From Ruminococcus sp. UBA6407 (GTDB lineage Bacteria; Bacillota; Clostridia; Oscillospirales; Ruminococcaceae): a DNA stretch of 12,180 bases. The stretch spans positions 1 to 12,180 of the forward strand of contig DJPR01000035.1 of the NCBI GenBank assembly GCA_002438605.1, given 5' to 3'. The notes beneath the pieces are model-generated. The model worked only from the letters and a program-made list of their open reading frames with translations. It was not told where the DNA came from and made no database searches. Numbering within the stretch: the stretch's first letter is position 1; each line of letters starts with the position of its first letter. Positions 6,719 to 12,180 of this stretch are shown here, one piece after another. The position numbers and the translations under genes were made by a program.

Positions 6719-9391
6719 CTATGCAGCAGGCTGCTGTCCTGCATCACCACCGCCATTATCAGCAGGCTGTTGCTGCTGTGGTTCTTGCTGCTGCGGTTGT
6801 TGCTGCTGTTGCTGCTGATTGTTTTCTCCGGCATTGTTGTTCTGAGTGTTGTTACCGTTGTTTTCTGTATTATTGTTTCCGCTATTTGCATTTTCACCAT
6901 TTGCATCTGTAGTTGGTTCGGCAGGCGGAGTATAGTGTCCTCCTGTACATACCGGGGCATTGGAAGATTTCCAATAACCCATAACTCCGTGCGGGCATGA
7001 TGAACTTGCAATTTTACCTGTCTGAGAACACATCGGTGCTGCTGTTACACCCTCGGGAGCTTCAAATTCTTTTCCTGTATCAAGAGAATCTGCATATTCT
7101 CCAATCATATTTTTCCATACCTGTGCGGAATTAACAGTTGTTCCGTTTACCTTTAATGAAGTATGATCCTTAAAACCAATAATTGTACCGCTTACAAAAT
7201 CAGGAGTTAATCCTACAAATGCAAGTTCTGTCCATTCATCAGTTGTACCTGTTTTGCCGCAAACCTCCTTATTTTTCAGTTTAGCAAGCTTACCTGTACC
7301 TGATTCAACTACATTTTTCAAAAGCCTGTTCATAACCCATGCTGTTTCACTGTCAACAGCTGTATGCGGATCACCGTTATTTTCATAAACAAGATTGTGA
7401 TTTCCCTGTTCAACTCGACTTACAATATGGGCTTTATAATATGTACCGTCATTACCATATGGAAGATATGCATTCACCAGATTTTCAACAGAAATACCAT
7501 ATGTCAGCGCACCAACGGAAAGCGGTGATACTAGCTCGTCTGACGGATCAAGCTCCATGCCCAAGTTTTCAGTACAGAATTTAAATACTGCATTAGGAGT
7601 TAAGTCCTGACATATTTTAGCAGGAACTGTATTATAAGACTTCTCTACTGCTTTATATACAAATACAGGAGCACCTGATACACTGAAACTTCCGTCCGTA
7701 GAATAGTTTGTAGGCCATGGCTTTCCATTTACTTCCATATAAGCCTTATCTGTATAAACAGAACCCCAATGTATTGTATCATTCAACAGTGCAAGTCCGT
7801 ATGTTGAAATCGGTTTTATAGTTGAACCAATCTGACGCTGATCTCCAGTTGCATAGTTGAAAACACGCTTACCTGTCTTTTCACCTATTGCACCGCCAAC
7901 TGCAAGAATTTCGCCTTTATAATTCATTGCTACAAATCCTGCCTGAGCCAATTCCTCTGTTTCTGCAACACCGTCACCGTCAAGGTCAACAAAACGCCTT
8001 ACAAGATCAGGATTCATAAGATTATTTATATCAGAAAATCTTTCATCAACATACTTCTGCATATTGAGGTCAACAGTAAGGTAAATCTGATAGCCACCCT
8101 TATTGATACGATTAACTGCTTCAGCCTCGTTAATGTTATACACTTCACAAAGATAAGCAGCAACTTCATCAATTGCAACTTCAACAGGCCATGAATAAGT
8201 TTTATTTTCTTCTTCAAGCTTTTTAGCTACATCTTCAGGATGAAGTTTAAGATATTCCTCAGAATCTGTATATATTAACTTTTCATATAAAGACTGCTGA
8301 TATTCATCATAAGTAATTGCACCATTCTTATACATTTGCCAAAGAACATATTTTTGACGTTCCTTATTATTTGCCTTACCGTCTACTTCATCGGAAAATG
8401 GATAGTAGTAATTCGGGCTTTTTGGAATAGCTGCAAGTGTTGCTGCCTCTGCATATGAAAGTTCGCTTACATCTTTACCAAAATATCTGATTGAAGCCAG
8501 CTGAATACCGTTTATAGGACCGCCAAAGCCAATATAATTAAGATACTGTTCAAGAATTTCATCTTTTGAATACATTTTTTCAAGCTGCATAGCTCTGAAA
8601 ATTTCCCTGATTTTTCTCGACGGTGACTTTTCATCATCACCCGTCAGATTTTTAACAAGCTGCTGAGTAATTGTTGAACCACCCTGATCAGTATCATATA
8701 TATGGAAAAACATATTTAAAAATGCTGAAAGAGTACGCTTATAGTCAACGCCGTCATGAGTATAGAAACGCTCGTCTTCTGTATAAACAAAAGCGTCACG
8801 AACATGCTGTGGTATATCTTCAATATCAACCGATATTCGCTGTACATCTGTTTTTTCAATCACATTCAGCTGAACAAGCTCACCTGTATCAGGGTCATTA
8901 GCATAAAAATATGTATTATATCCCTGTTCAAGTTCCTGGAAAGTAACACCTGTTGTTGATTCCTCCATAAAGTCAAGAACATAAACCGTCAGAGCCGTTC
9001 CGACAATAGTGCCTGTAATTACCATAATCAAAAACAGTGATAAAAGCGTTGTAAGAATAATTGTAATGAATTTTCTTAAAACTGCTAATATTTTATTTTC
9101 CTTATGATGCTTCTTTTTTGAATTATTGTGTGCGTTTGAGTGATGATTTTCACCGCTTCTGTTAGTTGAGTGTATTGTATCAGATGCCGAACTTCTTGTA
9201 TGAACAGCAGTTCTGCCGTCAGCTGACCTTGCTTTATGTTCTCCTGCAGTATTGTGAGCTACATTTTTCATTACCTGTGTATGCTGTACAGGTCTTTGAT
9301 GAGAGCTGTTTCTGCTTGCTGAGGAACTGTTCTTTTTATTCAAACCTGTTTCCTCAGGCTTTTTATTATTTTCATTCATAATGCATTGCAT
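6719..9391 (-). CDS. ponA: Class A penicillin-binding protein (bifunctional transglycosylase/transpeptidase, PBP1A family)
   Basis: An 890-residue membrane-anchored peptidoglycan synthase. The cytoplasmic tail (1-100) is rich in His, Asn and Ser. One transmembrane helix spans about 104-140. The GT51 transglycosylase domain follows, with catalytic Glu205 in EDERFYTHDG and the GGSTITQQLVKNL stretch (237-249). The transpeptidase carries STIK (nucleophile Ser523, Lys526), SYN (585-587) and KTGT (713-716), all intact. An EF-hand-like loop, DLDGDGVAETEE (469-480), lies between the two domains. After the transpeptidase come three cysteines (788, 799, 815) and a Gln/Asn/Pro-rich tail (about 825-890). 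The start is uncertain: ATG at 9391 (used here) and ATG at 9379 are both in frame, and neither has a well-placed ribosome binding site; an in-frame stop lies just upstream. Transcribed from its own promoter, with the methyltransferase downstream. Confidence 0.95.
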   Translation of the reverse strand: MQCIMNENNKKPEETGLNKKNSSSASRNSSHQRPVQHTQVMKNVAHNTAGEHKARSADGRTAVHTRSSASDTIHSTNRSGENHHSNAHNNSKKKHHKENKILAVLRKFITIILTTLLSLFLIMVITGTIVGTALTVYVLDFMEESTTGVTFQELEQGYNTYFYANDPDTGELVQLNVIEKTDVQRISVDIEDIPQHVRDAFVYTEDERFYTHDGVDYKRTLSAFLNMFFHIYDTDQGGSTITQQLVKNLTGDDEKSPSRKIREIFRAMQLEKMYSKDEILEQYLNYIGFGGPINGIQLASIRYFGKDVSELSYAEAATLAAIPKSPNYYYPFSDEVDGKANNKERQKYVLWQMYKNGAITYDEYQQSLYEKLIYTDSEEYLKLHPEDVAKKLEEENKTYSWPVEVAIDEVAAYLCEVYNINEAEAVNRINKGGYQIYLTVDLNMQKYVDERFSDINNLMNPDLVRRFVDLDGDGVAETEELAQAGFVAMNYKGEILAVGGAIGEKTGKRVFNYATGDQRQIGSTIKPISTYGLALLNDTIHWGSVYTDKAYMEVNGKPWPTNYSTDGSFSVSGAPVFVYKAVEKSYNTVPAKICQDLTPNAVFKFCTENLGMELDPSDELVSPLSVGALTYGISVENLVNAYLPYGNDGTYYKAHIVSRVEQGNHNLVYENNGDPHTAVDSETAWVMNRLLKNVVESGTGKLAKLKNKEVCGKTGTTDEWTELAFVGLTPDFVSGTIIGFKDHTSLKVNGTTVNSAQVWKNMIGEYADSLDTGKEFEAPEGVTAAPMCSQTGKIASSSCPHGVMGYWKSSNAPVCTGGHYTPPAEPTTDANGENANSGNNNTENNGNNTQNNNAGENNQQQQQQQPQQQEPQQQQPADNGGGDAGQQPAA

Positions 9392-9451
9392 ATCATAGAC
9401 AAGCTATAATACAAATTCCTTTCTGAAAAATTGACCTCATTGTTTCCAATA

Positions 9452-9480
9452 ATTATATCATAAAAAAAATAAAAAGTTAA
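9452..9480 (-). promoter_or_regulatory. Sigma-A promoter of the PBP operon
   Basis: On the minus strand, TTAACT (9480-9475) and TATAAT (9457-9452) are separated by 17 nt. TGA directly before TATAAT gives an extended -10. The predicted start near 9445 leaves a leader of about 54 nt. Confidence 0.65.
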
Positions 9481-9506
9481 TACCATTTTTAAAATATGGT
9501 TATTTT

Positions 9507-9535
9507 GTATAGATATTCAAATTCTGCCAATAATA
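9507..9535 (+). promoter_or_regulatory. Possible forespore (sigma-G/sigma-F type) promoter of the BofC-like gene
   Basis: GTATA (9507-9511) fits the B. subtilis sigma-G and sigma-F -35 consensus. AATAATA (9529-9535), 17 nt later, fits the sigma-G -10 CATAHTA with one mismatch. The same stretch read as GCCAATAATA (9526-9535) fits the sigma-F -10 with one mismatch. No good sigma-A pair was found: TATAAT at 9544 and at 9563 lack acceptable -35 boxes. Such degenerate boxes can occur by chance in AT-rich DNA. Confidence 0.35.
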
Positions 9536-9600
9536 AAAACAGCTATAATTAAGGCAAAGCCATATAATTATTGATTTTACAATATCAGTAATTGGCAGAA
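9522..9600. repeat. Perfect 10-bp inverted repeat bracketing the BofC-like gene's 5' region
   Basis: TTCTGCCAAT (9522-9531) and ATTGGCAGAA (9591-9600) are exact inverted copies, 59 nt apart. The left arm overlaps the proposed -10 region. The right arm directly abuts the ribosome binding site CGGAG (9601-9605). Confidence 0.5.
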
Positions 9601-9612
9601 CGGAGAATATTA

Positions 9613-9942
9613 ATGATCGAAAAAAGATGTTTCTACACCTTGCTCACCTCAGCAACAATTTCAGGCGTTCTTGTTATATGTACGATTTCTCAGAACATAA
9701 AAGCTGAAAAAATTAAAGCAAAAACACCTCCGATTATTGAAGAACTTGAAACAGCTCCATATGTTGTAAAAGAATATAACGGCTCATTAGCTGTTTTCAG
9801 AGGAGGAAGCAGCTCGCCGTATAAAATACTTGATTGTGACTTTTCTCTGCTTTCAGACTATGATAAAGAATACCTGATTGAAGGAATATCTGTTTATACC
9901 GAAGCTGAGCTTAACTCACTAATTGAGGATTTTACTTCATAG
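9613..9942 (+). CDS. Small membrane-anchored BofC C-terminal-domain-like protein
   Basis: A 109-residue protein with an N-terminal hydrophobic anchor or signal (about residues 7-25), a short linker, then a domain starting YVVKEYNGSLAVF (50-62) and ending with a GI.VY.EAEL..LIEDF pattern (91-107). This resembles the C-terminal domain of BofC, the forespore-made factor that in B. subtilis restrains SpoIVB signalling in the sigma-K checkpoint. B. subtilis BofC is longer (about 170 residues), so this would be a stand-alone C-terminal domain outside the membrane. ATG at 9613 is chosen because CGGAG lies seven bases upstream; an in-frame TTG at 9592 lacks one. The 3' end overlaps the convergent flavin-reductase gene by 11 bp. 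The domain call is from pattern memory; a role in sporulation signalling is inference. Confidence 0.7.
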   Translation: MIEKRCFYTLLTSATISGVLVICTISQNIKAEKIKAKTPPIIEELETAPYVVKEYNGSLAVFRGGSSSPYKILDCDFSLLSDYDKEYLIEGISVYTEAELNSLIEDFTS

Positions 9943-10513
9943 GTTTCTTCTTTTTCTTTTTTCTCACTGAAAAGCCAAAATCTCCAAGCTTTCGTCCAAG
10001 AGCAAAATACTCTCCATGTGCATATGATGCAAGTCCGCACTGCTGCAAATTAAGTTTTTGCTTGCTGTCAATATAATTTTCATCTACCGCTACACTCACT
10101 ATTTCTGCAATAAACATCGTATGAGTACCATAAAATTTTGACTCAATTACCTTACATTCAAGACTAACAGGACATTCTTCAATAATAGGAGCTGAAATTA
10201 CCCTTCCTTTTATTTTATGAAAATCACATGCCTTGAATTTATCGGTGTCACGTCCGCTTTTTACGCCGCAAAAATCAGTTTTACGGCACATTGCCGATGT
10301 TGTGAGATTTATTGCAAACTCCCCGTTTTCCTTTATTATGTCATGGGAATACCTCTCAGGACGAACTGAAATGTAGGTTATCGGCGGATGTGTATTTATT
10401 ATTCCTGTCCAGCCGATTGTAATAATATTGGATTTTTCCATCGTTCCGCAAGTTATAAGTGCGGCGGGAACAGGGGCAAGCAACACACTGCCCTTCCAGA
10501 ATACTTTTGACAT
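9932..10513 (-). CDS. Flavin reductase-like (FMN-binding split-barrel) protein, flavoredoxin type
   Basis: A 193-residue cytoplasmic flavoprotein of the flavin-reductase-like/flavoredoxin family, probably moving electrons between NAD(P)H or a ferredoxin-like partner and FMN; its partner is unknown. Family landmarks are APVPAALITCG (13-23), NIITIGWTGIIN (29-40), SVRPERYSHDII (49-60), GEFAINL (64-70) and GTHTMFIAEI (129-138). Several cysteines (76, 82, 96, 114, 120, 159) are present. The C terminus is a lysine run (185-190) encoded by a homopolymer-rich stretch near 9945-9965, a possible place for a frameshift in the read. ATG at 10513 is preferred because GGAG lies six bases upstream; ATG at 10525 would place that GGAG inside the gene. 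Monocistronic from its own promoter, divergent from spoIIA and convergent with the BofC-like gene. Confidence 0.88.
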   Translation of the reverse strand: MSKVFWKGSVLLAPVPAALITCGTMEKSNIITIGWTGIINTHPPITYISVRPERYSHDIIKENGEFAINLTTSAMCRKTDFCGVKSGRDTDKFKACDFHKIKGRVISAPIIEECPVSLECKVIESKFYGTHTMFIAEIVSVAVDENYIDSKQKLNLQQCGLASYAHGEYFALGRKLGDFGFSVRKKKKKKPMK

Positions 10514-10550
10514 TTTTATCTCCATTCATAATTTATGTAGTGCTGCATTT

Positions 10551-10579
10551 ATTATATCATCTTTTCCTATAGCTTGCAA
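10551..10579 (-). promoter_or_regulatory. Sigma-A promoter of the flavin-reductase gene
   Basis: On the minus strand, TTGCAA (10579-10574) and TATAAT (10556-10551) are separated by 17 nt, with TGA before the -10 giving an extended box. Predicted start near 10544. The -35 lies in the degraded left arm of dispersed repeat copy B. Confidence 0.65.
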
Positions 10580-10622
10580 TACCCTGATGTGACTTTTGCG
10601 TGCTTTGTGCGATGTTGCCTTT
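10574..10622. repeat. Dispersed inverted repeat, copy B
   Basis: The right arm (10598-10622), read on the minus strand, begins AAAGGCAACATCGCACAAAG and continues CACGC, closely matching copies A and C. The left arm is decayed: only GCAATACC (10576-10583) still resembles the consensus. It occupies the divergent intergenic region between the flavin-reductase gene and spoIIAA. The rest of that region, 10623-10692, shows no clear promoter: a GAAT element at 10658-10661 resembles a sigma-H -10 but lacks a -35. Confidence 0.55.
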
Positions 10623-10692
10623 ATAATATTAATTTTACCTGTGTCTTTATTTCAGCAGAATTCGACTTTTAAATAATATATAATTATGGAAA

Positions 10693-10698
10693 AGGAGG
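10693..10698 (+). promoter_or_regulatory. Ribosome binding site fixing the spoIIAA start
   Basis: AGGAGG lies eight bases before ATG at 10707. An earlier in-frame ATG at 10686 would put this site inside the coding sequence and has no site of its own. Confidence 0.8.
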
Positions 10699-10706
10699 AT
10701 GTTAAA

Positions 10707-11024
10707 ATGAAAATAGATATAGTATCTGCAAACGGCAGGGCTACTGCCTGTCTGTGCGGTGAAATAGACCATCATAACGCTAAAGAAATAAGAGAAGAAC
10801 TTGATAAATTCATTCTTTCCTCTCAGCCAAGCGAGCTTGAAATTGATTTTAAAGACATTTCGTTTATGGACAGCTCAGGAATAGGTCTTATTATGGGCAG
10901 ACATAAGCTTATTTCAGAATGCGGCGGAAAACTTATTGTTAAAAATCCGCAGTTTTACATTAAAAGAGTTCTGAAATTATCCGGAATTGAACGTCTTGTT
11001 AAAATCACAAATGATAGGCTGTAG
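10707..11024 (+). CDS. spoIIAA: SpoIIAA, anti-sigma F factor antagonist
   Basis: A 105-residue STAS-domain protein. In the forespore, unphosphorylated SpoIIAA binds SpoIIAB and frees sigma-F; SpoIIAB inactivates it by serine phosphorylation, and SpoIIE restores it. The phosphorylation motif FMDSSGIG is at 53-60, with Ser57 aligning to Ser58 of B. subtilis. CGEIDHHNA (17-25) is the family's N-terminal signature. Its length is close to the 117 residues of B. subtilis. The stop codon TAG is embedded in the AGGAGG ribosome binding site of spoIIAB, 9 nt before the next ATG. First gene of a canonical three-gene operon. Identification is secure from motifs plus gene order. Confidence 0.95.
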   Translation: MKIDIVSANGRATACLCGEIDHHNAKEIREELDKFILSSQPSELEIDFKDISFMDSSGIGLIMGRHKLISECGGKLIVKNPQFYIKRVLKLSGIERLVKITNDRL

Positions 11025-11033
11025 GAGGTTAAA

Positions 11034-11468
11034 ATGATTGTATTAAATGAAGTCAGGTTTTCTATTCCGTCACTTTCCGTTAACGAAAGTGTTGCAAGAG
11101 CTGTTGTATCTTCCTTTCTCATTCAGGCTGATCCGACAGTTGAAGAACTTTCAGATATTCGTACTGCTGTTTCAGAAGCGGTTACAAACGCCGTAGTGCA
11201 TGGATATCGTCATCAAAGCGGCAAAATTGAAATTACAGTGCGTCTGTTGGAAAACAGAGTGATTTACATAAGAATTAAAGATAAGGGATGCGGAATTGCT
11301 GATGTACAAAAAGCCATGGAGCCTCTTTTTACAACTGCTCCTGAAGAAGAACGCTCAGGTCTTGGATTTTCAGTCATGGAGTCGTTTACGGACAAGCTCA
11401 CTGTTAAAAGTACACTCGGCAAAGGAACTGTCGTAACAATGCGCAAGAAGCTGACTGCCCATGAGTAA
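11034..11468 (+). CDS. spoIIAB: SpoIIAB, anti-sigma F factor and serine kinase
   Basis: A 144-residue GHKL-fold serine kinase that holds sigma-F inactive and phosphorylates SpoIIAA. The N-box SEAVTNAVVHGY spans 47-58 (Glu48, Asn52, His56), the G1 motif DKGCGI spans 83-88, and the G2 motif SGLGF spans 108-112. All ATP-binding elements are intact and the length matches B. subtilis (146 residues). The start has AGGAGG five bases upstream. Its end overlaps the sigF start by 8 bp, so the anti-sigma factor and its target are likely translated in a coupled way. Confidence 0.95.
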   Translation: MIVLNEVRFSIPSLSVNESVARAVVSSFLIQADPTVEELSDIRTAVSEAVTNAVVHGYRHQSGKIEITVRLLENRVIYIRIKDKGCGIADVQKAMEPLFTTAPEEERSGLGFSVMESFTDKLTVKSTLGKGTVVTMRKKLTAHE

Positions 11469-12120
11469 TGACGTTAAAAGACCTGCTGCAGAAGATAATC
11501 TCGGACTTGTTCATCTATGTGCAAATAAATTCAGAGGCAGAGGCATTGAATATGATGACCTATATTCAGCAGGCTGTATAGGATTGCTGAAAGCTGTAAA
11601 AGCATTTGACACAGACAGAGGAGTAAAATTCTCTACCTATGCAATTCCTGTAATTCTGGGCGAAATCAAACGATTATTTCGTGACGGCGGTTCTGTTAAG
11701 GTAAGCAGAAGCCTGAAGGAGCTTTCCTTAAAGCTTCAAAAATTTCGTGAAATTTTCCTTAAAGAAAAATTCCACGAGCCTACAATAAAGGAGCTTGCTG
11801 AAATGGCACAGGTTGACGAAGCTGATGCTGCTGAAGCTCTTTGTGTAAGTCAGCCATTATTGTCTTTGACATCAGGCGGTGATGATGAGGGACAAATTGA
11901 TGTTCCGTCTGAATCACCTGACAATAAAATAGTAGATATTCTTGCCCTTAAACAGATTTTGTCATCACTTGACCCCAAGGATAAAGCTTTGCTGGAATTA
12001 AGATATTTTAAAGGTCTTACTCAATCTAAGACAGCCGCAGCACTCAATATGACTCAGGTTCAGGTTTCAAGACGTGAAAAAAAGCTCCTTACGCAAATGC
12101 GTGAAGAGCTTTTAGAATAG
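11461..12120 (+). CDS. sigF: RNA polymerase sigma-F factor (early forespore)
   Basis: A 219-residue sigma-70 family factor directing early forespore transcription. Region 2 is about residues 12-75, with YDDLYSAGCIGLLKAVKAFD (31-50) and GVKFSTYAIPVILGEIKR (54-71). Region 3 is about 85-130. Region 4 is about 165-215, with the helix-turn-helix in LTQSKTAAALNMTQVQVSR (186-204). Sequence alone might not separate sigma-F from sigma-G, but its position directly after spoIIAA-spoIIAB does. It is shorter than B. subtilis sigma-F (about 255), mainly at the N terminus, where region 2 begins almost at once. It has no clear ribosome binding site, and the ATG overlaps the spoIIAB end, which points to translational coupling. 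Confidence 0.94.
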   Translation: MSNDVKRPAAEDNLGLVHLCANKFRGRGIEYDDLYSAGCIGLLKAVKAFDTDRGVKFSTYAIPVILGEIKRLFRDGGSVKVSRSLKELSLKLQKFREIFLKEKFHEPTIKELAEMAQVDEADAAEALCVSQPLLSLTSGGDDEGQIDVPSESPDNKIVDILALKQILSSLDPKDKALLELRYFKGLTQSKTAAALNMTQVQVSRREKKLLTQMREELLE

Positions 12121-12131
12121 AAAATAAATTT

Positions 12132-12159
12132 AAGGCAATACCGCACAAAGCTTGTGTGG
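12132..12159. repeat. Dispersed inverted repeat, copy C (cut by the window edge)
   Basis: AAGGCAATACCGCACAAAG (12132-12150) matches the arm consensus of copies A and B. Its inner part also forms a small hairpin of its own: CCGCACAA (12141-12148) pairs with TTGTGTGG (12152-12159), with one G-T wobble and a 3-nt loop. It starts 11 nt after the sigF stop codon. No T-tract follows directly, so a terminator role is unproven. A matching right arm, if any, lies beyond 12180. Confidence 0.5.
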
Positions 12160-12180
12160 CAGAAACGCAGATATATTTTT

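Noticed and set aside
6719..6890. Short repetitive DNA that might be a CRISPR or tandem-repeat array.
   Set aside because: The repetition is glutamine and asparagine codon runs inside the PBP gene, with no spacer pattern.
6668..7011. Open reading frames on both strands across the PBP tail region.
   Set aside because: The CAG/CTG-type triplet runs keep all frames free of stops. The PBP frame is the one with family motifs and an upstream promoter.
9550..9562. TTAAGGCAAAGCC as another dispersed-repeat copy.
   Set aside because: Only the first nine bases agree with the arm consensus and no partner arm is present.
10655..10684. Promoter for spoIIAA: a sigma-H-like -10 (GCAGAATTC) and a TATAAT at 10679-10684.
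   Set aside because: The first lacks any AGGA -35 at the expected distance. The second would start transcription within the ribosome binding site and has no -35. The spoIIA promoter stays unassigned.

Overview
The window reads as a low-GC, endospore-type Firmicute of the class Clostridia, most like an Oscillospiraceae/Ruminococcus-type gut bacterium. This rests on the AT-rich intergenic DNA, strong AGGAG ribosome binding sites, a complete spoIIAA-spoIIAB-sigF operon, a BofC-like gene, and a GlmU-like hexapeptide acyltransferase of a type I know mainly from Clostridia. Species assignment is inference; no rRNA or tRNA gene is present.

Layout. Positions 34-5340 hold a surface-polysaccharide regulatory operon on the minus strand. 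It runs from a good sigma-A promoter (5312-5340) through a leader of about 370 nt, a FlaA1/CapD/EpsC-type sugar-nucleotide dehydratase, a fused Wzz/bacterial tyrosine kinase, a CpsB-type tyrosine phosphatase and a left-handed beta-helix acyltransferase, to an intrinsic terminator (34-63). Positions 5498-9480 hold a second minus-strand operon: a class A penicillin-binding protein followed closely by a THUMP-domain rRNA methyltransferase, ending at a 16-bp perfect-stem terminator. Positions 9507-9942 carry a small membrane-anchored BofC-like protein on the plus strand behind a possible forespore-type promoter. It converges, with an 11-bp overlap, on a minus-strand flavin-reductase-family gene (9932-10513). 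From 10693 to the right end lies the spoIIA operon, encoding the anti-anti-sigma factor, the anti-sigma kinase and sigma-F of early forespore gene expression.

How the genes fit together. The first operon pairs a BY-kinase with its likely opposing phosphatase and two sugar/acyl enzymes. It contains no glycosyltransferase, flippase or polymerase, so those must be encoded elsewhere. The PBP builds peptidoglycan; its methyltransferase partner is a ribosome-modification enzyme. The right third is sporulation-centred.

Most of this is conserved core content. I see no CRISPR array, transposase, phage gene, toxin-antitoxin pair or defence cassette, and no convincing undescribed system. The items most worth a second look are a dispersed inverted-repeat family at gene borders (aaggcaayaccgcacaaag-type arms), a canonical EF-hand-like loop inside the PBP, a 13-codon ORF with its own ribosome binding site in the polysaccharide-operon leader, and the promoter/inverted-repeat arrangement in front of the BofC-like gene.
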